A stretch of 64,000 nt of DNA from a virus, in the IMG/VR virus record IMGVR_UViG_3300030116_003118, positions 20,495 through 84,494 of that record; one strand, given 5' to 3'. The notes under the pieces were generated by a model. That model made no database searches. It was given only the letters and a program-made list of their open reading frames with translations, and was not told the origin of the DNA. The number at the start of each line of letters is the position of its first letter. The stretch's first letter is position 1. The position numbers and the translations under genes were made by a program. Shown here piece after piece: positions 26,050 to 32,337 of the stretch.

Positions 26050-26077
26050 TTTCACAAAGTATAACACCATATGGTTA
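26050..26077. repeat. 28-bp direct repeat including the palindrome (copy 1)
   Basis: The stretch beginning TTTCACAAAGTAT and ending with ACCATATGGTTA recurs at 27136-27163 with a single mismatch. In copy 1 it forms the upstream part of the leftward promoter for the 25420-25965 gene, so copy 2 may carry a related leftward promoter or a protein-binding site. Confidence 0.65.
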
Positions 26078-26381
26078 TGAAGTAGGCTACAAAAGAGTTC
26101 AGGCTACAGCCACTCGCACTCTATAGTGCGAATCTAAATGTGGTGAGATGTGCCTGAAATCTATTGTAGTCGCTCAATACCCCAAATCGGGTTTTGTCCG
26201 ACTCAAACAATAATAGACGGTAAATCAAGTTTTAGACTTAACCAATGCTGCTTTCGCTTAGGCTAGATACATTGTGTATCTTAGCAGCCTTAGAGCCTTC
26301 TTATTGATGTAGTTAATTTTAACAACATCAATAATTAAAACATGATAAACCATCTATTAACTCATCGGACAACCATATGGT
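26078..26381 (+). other. Structured module A
   Basis: Domain I is a stacked hairpin: CTACAA/TTGTAG (26087-26092, 26164-26169), TTCAGGC/GCCTGAA (26098-26104, 26152-26158) and CGCACT/AGTGCG (26115-26130), followed by AATCTAAATGT, also found in module E. Then ACCC/GGGT. Domain II is closed by TTGTCCGA/TCGGACAA (26194-26201, 26365-26372) and TAATAGACGGT/ACCATCTATTA (26211-26221, 26349-26359, one mismatch). It encloses GCTGCT/AGCAGC, GATACA/TGTATC and the 10-bp stem TTATTGATGT/ACATCAATAA. The 3' end abuts the palindrome at 26372. Confidence 0.65.
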
Positions 26382-26681
26382 TGAGTTTAGATAATAGTAG
26401 AACTTTCGAAACGTAAAGGAGGGCTTTCGAAAGTGCATACCTAGCGTGGTAATTCTCAATTACAGCCAAAGTGATAGCGTAGTATGCAGTATCGAAAGAA
26501 CGAGTTTAGGTTTCGAAAGGCTACTTATCATAAACGACACCCTATTTCTTTTGTCGGGTATAAACCTTTACGCTGCGTTATACGAGCAGCACATCCTTCG
26601 TGACGCTTTGGCTCTTATTATGAATAATCACTTCAATTGTACTGCCGTATAACGCGCTCTTTTTGTTTATTACCATATGGT
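26372..26681 (+). other. Structured module B
   Basis: Domain I is closed by a near-perfect 20-bp stem between 26397-26417 and 26505-26524 containing TTTCGAAA on both sides. Inside are CTTTCGA/TCGAAAG, GCATAC/GTATGC and GTAATT/AATTAC with a 3-base loop. Domain II is closed by GGTATAAAC (26557-26565) with GTTTATTACC (26665-26674), one bulge, then GCGTTATACG/CGTATAACGC (26575-26584, 26646-26655, perfect). The last C-C of the closing arm is part of the palindrome at 26672. Confidence 0.65.
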
Positions 26682-27161
26682 TTTGCTTTGCGAATAAACC
26701 AGATTTCAAATTGAAGGATGCGAGTGATTATTGATTATGGGGGCAAATCTTCGGCATCACCTTAATTCCCCTCACTCGACTTATTTCCTTCAATGGGCTT
26801 GAATCTGAATGGGTTTTGTTTTGTGCTTTCCTAAGGCACTCTCAGACCCGACTGAGTAAATGAAAGTGTAGGGGAGATTATGTTTCCACATCTTCCCAAT
26901 TCCGAATGCGTGTTAGTTTTAAGAAAATTTGCTAAGTTTCTTATTAACGCCGGAATACCAGATTATGACCCCGCTAAGGGTTGTGTAGTGTGGTATCTTT
27001 TTCTTCAATCCCACTCCCTGCCCACTATAGGCTCTAATCTGTGCCTTACACCCTAACAACGGTGTTATTCAGCCACTACTTACCGGGTTGCACTCCCGGC
27101 ATTAGTAGGTAAGTAACCGAATATATGAGGTGTTCTTTCACAAAGTATCACACCATATGGT
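26672..27161. other. Structured module C (longer, possibly double)
   Basis: It begins with the palindrome, whose GGTTT can pair with AAACC (26696-26700). A long hairpin follows: CAGATTTCAA/TTGAATCTG (26700-26709, 26799-26807), TTGAAGGA/TCCTTCAA (26711-26718, 26786-26793), CGAGTGA/TCACTCG (26721-26727, 26772-26778) and a G-run/C-run pair. Further hairpins include TTCCG/CGGAA around 26900-26955 with TAAGAAA/TTTCTTA, ATACCA/TGGTAT with ACCC/GGGT near 26956-26996, and ACTTACC/GGTAAGT near 27077-27113. The transcribed strand is uncertain. Confidence 0.55.
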
Positions 27162-27163
27162 TA
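27136..27163. repeat. 28-bp direct repeat including the palindrome (copy 2)
   Basis: It matches 26050-26077 at 27 of 28 positions and includes ACCATATGGT at 27152-27161. On the minus strand it is followed by CATATATTC, so a leftward promoter like that of the 25420-25965 gene may be present. Confidence 0.65.
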
Positions 27164-27466
27164 CATAGTGTGAGTTTACGCCTAAGGCTGTATTTTGGGT
27201 CTCTTTCAATAAGAGAGTCCAAACGTGGCCAAAAGCCAGCGTTAGGCGTAAAGGAACCTTGATAACCTGACGGGTTGTCTTTTGTATTTGTAAGGCTGTC
27301 TTCGTTCAATTCAAATGGCAATCATAAAGTTTTACCTTGTTGTAACGCTTAGGCTCACTGTAATGACAGTGTACTAAGGCCGCGCACTGATTTGCGCTGG
27401 CCTGTAAAACATTATGTTACCATCTTCATCTTGCCAGCCTTTTGTTTTGTAAGACAACCATATGGT
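27152..27466 (+). other. Structured module D
   Basis: Domain I: perfect 11-bp stem TTTACGCCTAA/TTAGGCGTAAA (27175-27185, 27242-27252) enclosing GGCT/AGCC and an inner stem with TCTCTT/AAGAGA. A small hairpin AACC-tgac-GGGTT (27264-27276) follows. Domain II closing stem GGTTGTC/GACAACC (27273-27279, 27453-27459) is continued by AAGGCTG/CAGCCTT (27292-27298, 27435-27441). The AACC of the 3' arm is the start of the palindrome at 27457. The GGTT segment is shared by the small hairpin and the closing stem. Confidence 0.65.
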
Positions 27467-27732
27467 AAGGATAAACGTATGCTGGTGGTATAGGCTCTCT
27501 AAAGAGCCAATCTAAATGTTAAATACTTCCAGCATACGGAGATACACCAGATTTCTGGTCGGGTATTATGGAAAGTTTCGCTTAACTAGGGTGATAAACG
27601 GCGCAGGAAGGGTAAAGTTCTACGAAGCGTAAAACGTGTTGACTTGTATCTTGGATACATTTACTCTTTACCACTCCTGCGACCAGTTTCTCACTCCTAT
27701 TTAAGACTCAACTATTTCCTAAACCATATGGT
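27457..27732 (+). other. Structured module E
   Basis: Domain I: perfect CGTATGCTGG/CCAGCATACG (27476-27485, 27529-27538) enclosing GGCTCT/AGAGCC, then AATCTAAATGT as in module A. A hairpin ACCAG/CTGGT follows. Domain II is closed by GGGTATTATGGAAAGTT (27561-27577) with AACTATTTCCTAAACC (27710-27725), with small bulges. Inside lies CGCAGGAAGGGTAAAG/CTTTACCACTCCTGCG (27602-27617, 27666-27681), which contains TGTATC-ttg-GATACA. The arm ends in the palindrome at 27723. Confidence 0.65.
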
Positions 27733-27934
27733 ACGATTAATTGAACAGATAGATGCCTTAATCGCTTCTGTTAAAAGTAGGCAACTGGGAAATCGAAACT
27801 GCCTACCTCCGTTTCGACTGGAAGTGTAAAAATTACACCTTCGCTCCGAAAAAAACGGCTTGTTTTTCCTTCTCGGCTTTCCAGACCCCTGAAAAACGCT
27901 ATCATTACCATATGGTTCGGCTTTGTATAGAACC
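27723..27934 (+). other. Structured module F, upstream of paralogue B
   Basis: Shorter module: GTAGGCA/TGCCTAC (27777-27783, 27800-27806), GTGTAA/TTACAC (27824-27829, 27833-27838) and GTTTTTC/GAAAAAC (about 27861-27897). After the palindrome at 27907 a closing-type stem GGTTC/GAACC (27914-27918, 27930-27934) runs directly into the TATA-like ATATATATAC. Confidence 0.5.
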
Positions 27935-27944
27935 ATATATATAC
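27935..27944 (+). promoter_or_regulatory. Promoter of array-flanking paralogue B
   Basis: ATATATATAC preceded by GAACC, 68-77 bases before ATG 28012. ACCATATGGT lies 19 bases upstream. The same order is found before the paralogous leftward gene. The start codon has its own SD-like GGTGAT about 6 bases upstream, so the transcript likely has a leader. Confidence 0.5.
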
Positions 27945-28011
27945 TCGATGACCTTGCCAAGAATGCCCCCGAACAGAGGCAACGAATGATAAAAACAATA
28001 GGTGATAAAAG

Positions 28012-28521
28012 ATGGAAGATATTGAGTGGGATTCAGTAAAGATAAAAGTAAACACTATGCTTGAAGGAAACGCAGAAGTAGGTGACATACCTTCTGATGT
28101 CGTTACCCTAGCACAGATGTTAATAACGACAGGAGATAATAACTCCTCAACAAGAGATAGCCTGACTAACAGCATTAAGGACATGCTAAAGCCATACGCA
28201 GGATATCCGTGGAAGAGAGGCAATCAGGGCATTCTACCAGCCGCAGCCCGCGCTGTAGTAGATTCTGCAACTGATAACATCAGAGAAGCAGCAAGAACGT
28301 TCTTTAACGAGACTTCGCAGTATTCTCAGCCACTTCTGCGAAAGCACGGTAAGAGCAAGGGTTCCCCTGTTTACGCCGATGCTGACGAGTATGCAAACGA
28401 ACTTGCATCAAAGGCTCGTAAGGCAGCAACACAACTCTTCAAGGATGGAGAGTGGGATGGTTCGCTATCCGGCCTTGCTGCTTGTGCGGCTTATGATGAC
28501 GTAACTACGGAGGATGAGTGA
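28012..28521 (+). CDS. Array-flanking paralogue B
   Basis: A 169-residue helical protein homologous to the 25420-25965 product. Shared features are a GD-x-N-x-STR block near residues 41-50, NSI, and LRKHGKSKG followed by an EYANEL helix. GGTGAT precedes the start. The gene ends in a strong hairpin and then a closing-stem/palindrome element, as does its paralogue. No known family; possibly an RNA- or DNA-binding partner of the array, inferred only from position. Confidence 0.7.
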   Translation: MEDIEWDSVKIKVNTMLEGNAEVGDIPSDVVTLAQMLITTGDNNSSTRDSLTNSIKDMLKPYAGYPWKRGNQGILPAAARAVVDSATDNIREAARTFFNETSQYSQPLLRKHGKSKGSPVYADADEYANELASKARKAATQLFKDGEWDGSLSGLAACAAYDDVTTEDE

Positions 28522-28533
28522 TTATCCTCCGTA
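28506..28533 (+). terminator. Hairpin overlapping the stop of paralogue B
   Basis: A perfect 10-bp inverted repeat TACGGAGGAT/ATCCTCCGTA (28506-28515, 28524-28533) with the TGA stop in the loop. It matches the arrangement at the end of the paralogous gene. Likely transcript end or 3' stabiliser. Confidence 0.6.
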
Positions 28534-28544
28534 GCCTATAGTTC

Positions 28545-28651
28545 GGGTGCATTTTCTCGGAGAGTGGGAATAGGGTCTTTAATGGCCTTATTCCCCTCTC
28601 CCTCTTTTCAGGTTCTTATTTCCGAGCAAAGCAGAAATAGAACCATATGGT
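28545..28651 (+). other. Structured element after paralogue B
   Basis: Hairpin GGGAATAGG/CCTTATTCCC (28566-28574, 28586-28595) extended by GAGAG/CTCTC, followed by the closing stem GGTTCTTATTTC/GAAATAGAACC (28611-28622, 28634-28644), which runs into ACCATATGGT at 28642-28651. The loop contains GCAAAGC, as in the inverted copy at 25364-25390. A minimal version of the array module. Confidence 0.6.
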
Positions 28652-29126
28652 ATTAGGTTCATTATGAGAGGTGGGGCGCGAGGTGTGCCGCACCATTTAT
28701 ATGTTCTCAAGAATCCTATGGAATGCTAATCAGTATTGTCAGTATTTGAGACAGGAAAGTGCATAGTTTTCTAATGACAGTATATGAAAGAATCTAAATT
28801 AATGGCGTAAAATATTCTAGCCGTTAAAACAGATAGAAACTCTGGGTGGAGAATGTGGTTCTATATGATATATTATATCCATTATCAATACCCATATCTA
28901 TATGACATATCCTATATGATATGATAAGGAGGATTCCCTCTGAGTAAAAGAAGTCACGATATGTCATGTTTCTACTCTTTCTAGTTAGCGATAATAACGA
29001 AGTTGGGATGATGTGTTAGGAAATGAATAAGAAGTTAGTATATTGTATATTATTATATTTTTATTATTATTATACTATTATATTACCCACCACCACCACC
29101 ACCACTCGGTATGGGGGGGTGTAAAA
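28652..29126 (+). promoter_or_regulatory. Non-coding AT-rich leader and promoter region of the rightward genes
   Basis: No gene is seen. A hairpin GGTGGGGC/GCCGCACC (28670-28677, 28687-28694, one mismatch) abuts a TATA-like TTTATATG (28696-28703). AATCTAAAT recurs near 28785. Between 28860 and 28935 there are several ATATGATAT/CATATCC repeats, and 29030-29085 is almost pure A/T, with a CACx6 run just before the first gene. Probably holds the main rightward promoter(s). Confidence 0.45.
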
Positions 29127-29258
29127 ATGAGAAAAATAGAAAGATATCAGAAGGATGCACAAGATGCTCACTTTACGGGAATATGTGGGCATATTATCTT
29201 TATTTCTCAGGTAGAAATTCGTGAGAATAAACCGAGGACACTTTTAACAGGTGAATAA
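29127..29258 (+). CDS. Small basic protein
   Basis: A 43-residue protein starting MRKIERYQK after the SD-like GGTGTAAAA; the upstream in-frame His-rich extension comes from the CAC repeat and is unlikely to be translated. A histidine- and isoleucine-containing core (ICGHIIFISQVEI) has a beta pattern. First gene of the rightward block. Function unknown. Confidence 0.45.
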   Translation: MRKIERYQKDAQDAHFTGICGHIIFISQVEIRENKPRTLLTGE

Positions 29259-29259
29259 A

Positions 29260-29862
29260 ATGAGAGTAAATTGGAACAAAAAGGATGAAAAGAAGATAGT
29301 TTCCCTTTGGAATAAAGGAACTAAAATAAAGGATATCGTTAAAGCGTTTCCAGAAAGAACCATTGGTTCAGTAACGAATAAGATATACCGTATGCAAAGT
29401 GAGGGGATTTTGGTTAGCCGACATAAAGATGGCAAGAATCCACCCTCGTTAAATCAAACAAAGAAAGGTAAAAAATCAAAGTTACCTGCCACGATTGAAG
29501 AGGCAATGAAGAAAAACATGCCTTATCTTGAGCAGGAGAGAAACTTCAGCACTAAGGATTTTACTGATTTCTTTTCTAAGGCTGATAGAGTGATGGAAAA
29601 CGATGAGTCTTCCATTTCTATCATAGCAGTAGTTAGAGAAATCGAGCAATTTTTACTGAGCAAGAACGCACAGTACGGAGATAGTGCGCTAAATCCTATT
29701 CGTGTATTTTCAAAAGCAGACAAATCTGAGCAATTGAAAGTAAGAATAGATGATAAACTTAATAGGTTAATGCAAGGCAACGCTGATTTGGAGTCAGATG
29801 AAGATGTCATCAAAGACTTAATCGGCTATTTGATTTTGTTATTAATTCATTTAAGAGAATAA
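29260..29862 (+). CDS. HTH protein with nucleotide-modification-associated (Nmad1-like) domain
   Basis: A 200-residue protein. ATG 29260 follows GGTGAATAA. Residues 3-45 form a SANT/GcrA-like helix-turn-helix (WNKKDEKKIVSLW). The C-terminal part contains NAQYGDSALNPIRVFSK, RIDDKLNRL and DLIGYLILL, the pattern of the DUF1599/Nmad1 family found in phages and linked to nucleotide metabolism or base modification. Fusion to a DNA-binding domain suggests regulation or DNA targeting. Family recalled from motif memory. Confidence 0.65.
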   Translation: MRVNWNKKDEKKIVSLWNKGTKIKDIVKAFPERTIGSVTNKIYRMQSEGILVSRHKDGKNPPSLNQTKKGKKSKLPATIEEAMKKNMPYLEQERNFSTKDFTDFFSKADRVMENDESSISIIAVVREIEQFLLSKNAQYGDSALNPIRVFSKADKSEQLKVRIDDKLNRLMQGNADLESDEDVIKDLIGYLILLLIHLRE

Positions 29863-30126
29863 GACTCCCCGCAAGGAGACAGGGTTTGTATGAATAAAAA
29901 CGGTAAAGTTACCTCCTATCCTATGGTAGTGGAATCTACCAATACAAGGGAATTTTCGCTTTCCCTACCGTTCCCATCAATTCCCAATCAAAGGCGTGAA
30001 GCAGATAATCCAATGCTTTCGGCACATAATGTGTGGAATTATCAATTGCCCCGCCACGTTCACGGAAGCAGACAATTAAATTTTAAACATGTTAATACAT
30101 GTTAGTGTGGTTTTAACCGAGTAATA
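29863..30126 (+). other. Non-coding stretch with small hairpins
   Basis: A 71-codon frame is open here but has weak protein character. Instead there are hairpins: CTCC/GGAG just after the upstream stop, GGTAG/CTACC near 29930, and ACATG/CATGT near 30090-30105. Continuous with the larger structured element that precedes the tRNA. Confidence 0.4.
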
Positions 30127-30365
30127 AAAGATACTTTGCTGGGCAGCAAATCTTATTTCCTTCAAAAGGTTGTGTATCTTTTTCCACAATTAAACTCTTC
30201 GGAGCAAGGGTGTAACGAATAAAAGAATTGGCTAAAGATAGGTTTGTGTTTCGGTAAGTCTATCCTTCATCAAGTTACAAAGGCACACAGTTTTTCGTTT
30301 TGCTGTTCATATTTCCGATAACCTTATTCTAGGTTTCAAATCGGGCCTTTGCCTGCCCTTGCTCC
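30127..30365 (+). ncRNA. Candidate structured RNA upstream of tRNA-Leu
   Basis: Domain I: AAAGATAC/GTATCTTT (30127-30134, 30174-30181) enclosing TTTGCTG/CAGCAAA (30135-30150). Domain II: perfect GGAGCAAGGG/CCCTTGCTCC (30201-30210, 30356-30365) enclosing TGTAAC/GTTACA (30211-30216, 30274-30279), GATAG/CTATC and AACC/GGTT (30320-30335). This two-domain plan matches the modules at 26-28 kb, without the bounding palindrome. It ends 6 bases before the tRNA, so the two may be co-transcribed. Confidence 0.5.
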
Positions 30366-30371
30366 TTTCAA

Positions 30372-30458
30372 TGCGGGATTCCCAAGTATGGTCAAAGGGG
30401 CCGGACTTAAGATTCGGTGCGTAGTGCTTCGGGGGTTCAAATCCCCCTCCCGCAACCA
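30372..30458 (+). tRNA. tRNA-Leu (UAA)
   Basis: All cloverleaf parts can be paired: acceptor TGCGGGA (30372-30378) with TCCCGCA (30448-30454), U8, a CCC/GGG D-stem, anticodon stem CCGGA/TTCGG around loop CTTAAGA (anticodon TAA), a long variable arm as expected for leucine, and T-stem GGGGG/CCCCC around TTCAAAT. The 3' CCA is encoded (30456-30458). It would decode UUA, a common codon in this AT-rich genome. Confidence 0.92.
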
Positions 30459-30482
30459 TTCAAAATAATAGATGTGATAACA

Positions 30483-31013
30483 ATGAATATATTTGTATTA
30501 GATGAAAACCCAAAAACAGCAGCACAAATGATGAACGACAAACATGTGGTAAAAATGCCATTAGAAAGTTTACAGATGATTTCAACATGTATGACTTTAC
30601 GAGGATTCAATGGCCCTTATCGCAAGTCATTTGCTTATCATCCTTGTACCATATGGGCAAGACAAACAAGTGAGAATCTTGTTTGGTTGATTGAGCATTT
30701 CAAAGCATTGTGCGAAGAATATACGTTGAGATATAACAAAGTTCACAAGTGTCAAAAGACCTTTGAACAATCAGAAGATGAGGTAAAGAAATTGATTGAG
30801 TATTTACCTAAAGATGGACTTACACCATTCGCTATTGCAATCAGCCCTGATATGTTTTGCAGAAAGGTAGAAGGCTTTGATAGTCTTTCTGCTGTAGATA
30901 AATATCGTTTGTATTATCTACATGACAAAAAACATATTGCTGATTGGAAAACAAAACCGCCTCAATGGTGGACAGACTTTTACAAGATGGAGGAAGAATA
31001 TGGGTTGCAATAA
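30483..31013 (+). CDS. Conserved phage-type protein with DKHVVKMPLES motif
   Basis: A 176-residue protein starting MNIFVLDENP after SD-like GTGAT. It contains DKHVVKMPLESLQM, HPCTIWARQT and a C-terminal YRLYYLHDKKHIADW stretch. I recognise the combination from a widespread family of phage and marine virus proteins of unknown function. Conserved H, D, K, C and W residues suggest an enzyme, possibly a nucleic-acid enzyme. No firmer name can be given. Confidence 0.65.
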   Translation: MNIFVLDENPKTAAQMMNDKHVVKMPLESLQMISTCMTLRGFNGPYRKSFAYHPCTIWARQTSENLVWLIEHFKALCEEYTLRYNKVHKCQKTFEQSEDEVKKLIEYLPKDGLTPFAIAISPDMFCRKVEGFDSLSAVDKYRLYYLHDKKHIADWKTKPPQWWTDFYKMEEEYGLQ

Positions 31014-31173
31014 GTGTATTAATGGAGTAATAATGAAACAAATTAGTTTGGCTGAATTTGTTCCAGAACCGTGTGATTGCGTAGTTGAGGATTGGTTTAA
31101 ATCCCTACGCAAGAGTTATAGCCAAGATGAAGCAGGAGAGAAACAGAATGACGAGTTGGAAAAAGACCAATAA
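31000..31173 (+). CDS. Small Cys-containing protein
   Basis: A 57-residue protein starting MGCNKCINGV at ATG 31000, overlapping the preceding gene's end. CNKC and CDC could form a zinc site. A highly charged C-terminus follows. Function unknown. Confidence 0.5.
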   Translation: MGCNKCINGVIMKQISLAEFVPEPCDCVVEDWFKSLRKSYSQDEAGEKQNDELEKDQ

Positions 31174-31534
31174 GACAATGTTAAGAATCCATTATTCAAT
31201 GGATAAATATAGAGAGAATGAAGAAGGAATGCCTATTGAAACGCTAGAAGGTGAGTTGGCTTATGTTAACTTACCATTTGCTTCTACGTTTCTAAACATA
31301 GAAGATAAGGATGGTAAGATGTATAGTATATCAAGAGATTGTATCTTTAAGATTGATTGGCTATCACTGCCAAAGTGGACTAAGTTAACAGAATCCCATG
31401 TAGTTGATTCAGCAAAGATGAGATTAAAGAATCTAAGCAGAGAGATTGAAGAGGAACAAAAGAGATTTAATTCTCAAGAGGCTCTCGATGATATGCTTGA
31501 CGACCATGCTAAGAAAGGAATTGAAACTACATGA
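31148..31534 (+). CDS. Unknown small protein
   Basis: Start chosen at ATG 31148 because GGAGAG lies 7-8 bases upstream; a later Met at 31178 is possible. The 128-residue product has a beta-rich first half (LAYVNLPFASTFLNI, KMYSISRDCIFKI) and a helical, charged C-terminus. Overlaps the previous gene by 26 bases. Confidence 0.55.
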   Translation: MTSWKKTNKTMLRIHYSMDKYRENEEGMPIETLEGELAYVNLPFASTFLNIEDKDGKMYSISRDCIFKIDWLSLPKWTKLTESHVVDSAKMRLKNLSREIEEEQKRFNSQEALDDMLDDHAKKGIETT

Positions 31535-31629
31535 ATATGTATAAGGCATTAAGAAGATATGGTAAGAAACCTAGAATAAGAGATTATTTACTAGGTGGCG
31601 AAACAAGCGAATGTAGTTCAGGTGATTAA
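31531..31629 (+). CDS. Mini-protein, 32 residues
   Basis: ATG 31531 overlaps the preceding stop (ATGA). Basic N-terminal half (YKALRRYGKKPRIRDY) and a Cys/Ser-containing end. The tight spacing to both neighbours supports it as a real mini-gene. Confidence 0.45.
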   Translation: MNMYKALRRYGKKPRIRDYLLGGETSECSSGD

Positions 31630-31630
31630 A

Positions 31631-31777
31631 ATGATAGAGATATTAAATATGGATTGGATAAAAGAAATGGAATATACTTGGAGCGACTTTAATAGTGTGT
31701 TCTTTGTATATGCAATAGGTGTAGCGGCATGTGTTGCTGTTGCAGTTTATTATAATGTAGAAATAGAAGAGTGGTAA
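31631..31777 (+). CDS. Small membrane protein
   Basis: A 48-residue protein from ATG 31631, preceded by GGTGATTAAA. One hydrophobic segment (VFFVYAIGVAACVAVAVYY, about residues 22-40) and short acidic flanks predict a single-pass membrane protein. Role unknown. Confidence 0.55.
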   Translation: MIEILNMDWIKEMEYTWSDFNSVFFVYAIGVAACVAVAVYYNVEIEEW

Positions 31778-31778
31778 T

Positions 31779-32048
31779 ATGAGAATGGAACCAATAGAAA
31801 CAGTTAAGAGAGAAATAGAATTTTCCTTAGTTGATGATGAGGACATGCCTCCTATTATCATTACTATGGATAGAGATGATAACCCCAAAGTAGTAATTAA
31901 TCGAAATTATGACATATGGTTGAGTCTGCACCGTAAAACCATTGGTGGTTGTGCAGAAGCATTGTATGGTAAAATAGATGATTTACTAACAGCCCATCTT
32001 AGAGACCAAAGAATGTATGAAAAGATGGATAGAGATATGGGGGCTTAA
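31779..32048 (+). CDS. Unknown small protein, possible frameshift product
   Basis: An 89-residue protein starting MRMEPIETVK with a beta-type first half (PIIITMDRDDNPKVVIN) and helical second half. Its last codons ATG-GGG-GCT-TAA contain a run of five G. The overlapping -1 frame stays open and adds a zinc-finger-like segment (see 32033-32161). Confidence 0.55.
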   Translation: MRMEPIETVKREIEFSLVDDEDMPPIIITMDRDDNPKVVINRNYDIWLSLHRKTIGGCAEALYGKIDDLLTAHLRDQRMYEKMDRDMGA

Positions 32049-32161
32049 ACATCAGTGGCATCGTTACAGTTAGATGCGAAACGTGTGATAAATGGATAGC
32101 ACAAGGACTAAGATGGTGCAAAGAATGTATAGAAAAACAAATAGAAGAGGAATCAAAATGA
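32033..32161 (+). CDS. Zinc-finger-like frame without canonical start
   Basis: After a stop at 32030-32032 this frame is open to TGA 32159-32161. It encodes VRCETCDKWIAQGLRWCKEC, a clear Cys-x2-Cys ... Cys-x2-Cys pattern, but has no ATG, GTG or TTG before the first cysteine. Either a rare start codon is used or it is reached by -1 frameshift from the upstream gene at the G-run. Real coding is suggested by the zinc pattern alone. Confidence 0.35.
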   Translation, partial: RYGGLNISGIVTVRCETCDKWIAQGLRWCKECIEKQIEEESK

Positions 32162-32337
32162 TGGAATTTAAAACAAAACAAGGAACAACAAGTTTCAATA
32201 GAGAATGTATATGTGCTTATACAGTATATGTAAACAGTCAGAACCAAAGACTAGTTGATGTGCATATAAACGGTGGTTCAATATTTACCGTTTTAGCAGG
32301 GTCAACAAAGGATTTTTTGGGGTGGATGAATGAGTAG
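32158..32337 (+). CDS. Small beta-type protein
   Basis: A 59-residue protein from ATG 32158, preceded by GAGG. Pattern of alternating hydrophobics (ICAYTVYVN, RLVDVHI, SIFTVLAGS) suggests a small beta barrel or sheet. It overlaps the next gene. Function unknown. Confidence 0.55.
   Translation: MMEFKTKQGTTSFNRECICAYTVYVNSQNQRLVDVHINGGSIFTVLAGSTKDFLGWMNE

Larger units (their letters stand above)
23767..28651. repeat. Array of ACCATATGGT palindromes delimiting structured modules
   Basis: Exact copies of the 10-bp palindrome occur at 24175, 25364, 26066, 26372, 26672, 27152, 27457, 27723, 27907 and 28642 (start positions). Near-copies (CCATATGG or CATATGG) occur at 24046, 23903 and 23767. I noticed no exact copy elsewhere in the window by eye. 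Spacing is often close to 300 bp. The sequence between copies is non-coding except for leftward genes at 24226-25965 and the gene at 28012-28521, and is filled with long inverted repeats. GCAAAGC or GCTTTGC recurs beside several copies. Function unknown; origin, operator and RNA-gene array are all possible. Confidence 0.75.

Noticed and set aside
26446-26652. 68-codon frame in module B
   Set aside because: Its sequence is explained by nested stems; pairing is the constrained feature here.
27644-28223. Open frames within modules E and F, including a 150-codon leftward frame across the 28012 gene
   Set aside because: They run through inverted repeats or antisense to a better-supported gene and have low-complexity hydrophobic products.
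23767-28651. CRISPR array interpretation of the repeated palindrome
   Set aside because: The repeat is only 10 bp, spacers vary from under 200 to over 700 bp and are themselves structured, and there are no cas1/cas2 genes.
29030-29126. His-rich N-terminal extension of the 29127 gene
   Set aside because: It derives from an A/T run and a CAC repeat upstream of a well-placed SD and ATG.
29890-30105. 71-codon rightward open frame
   Set aside because: No SD of quality, no domain or plausible composition, and it lies over small hairpins continuous with the non-coding element before the tRNA.
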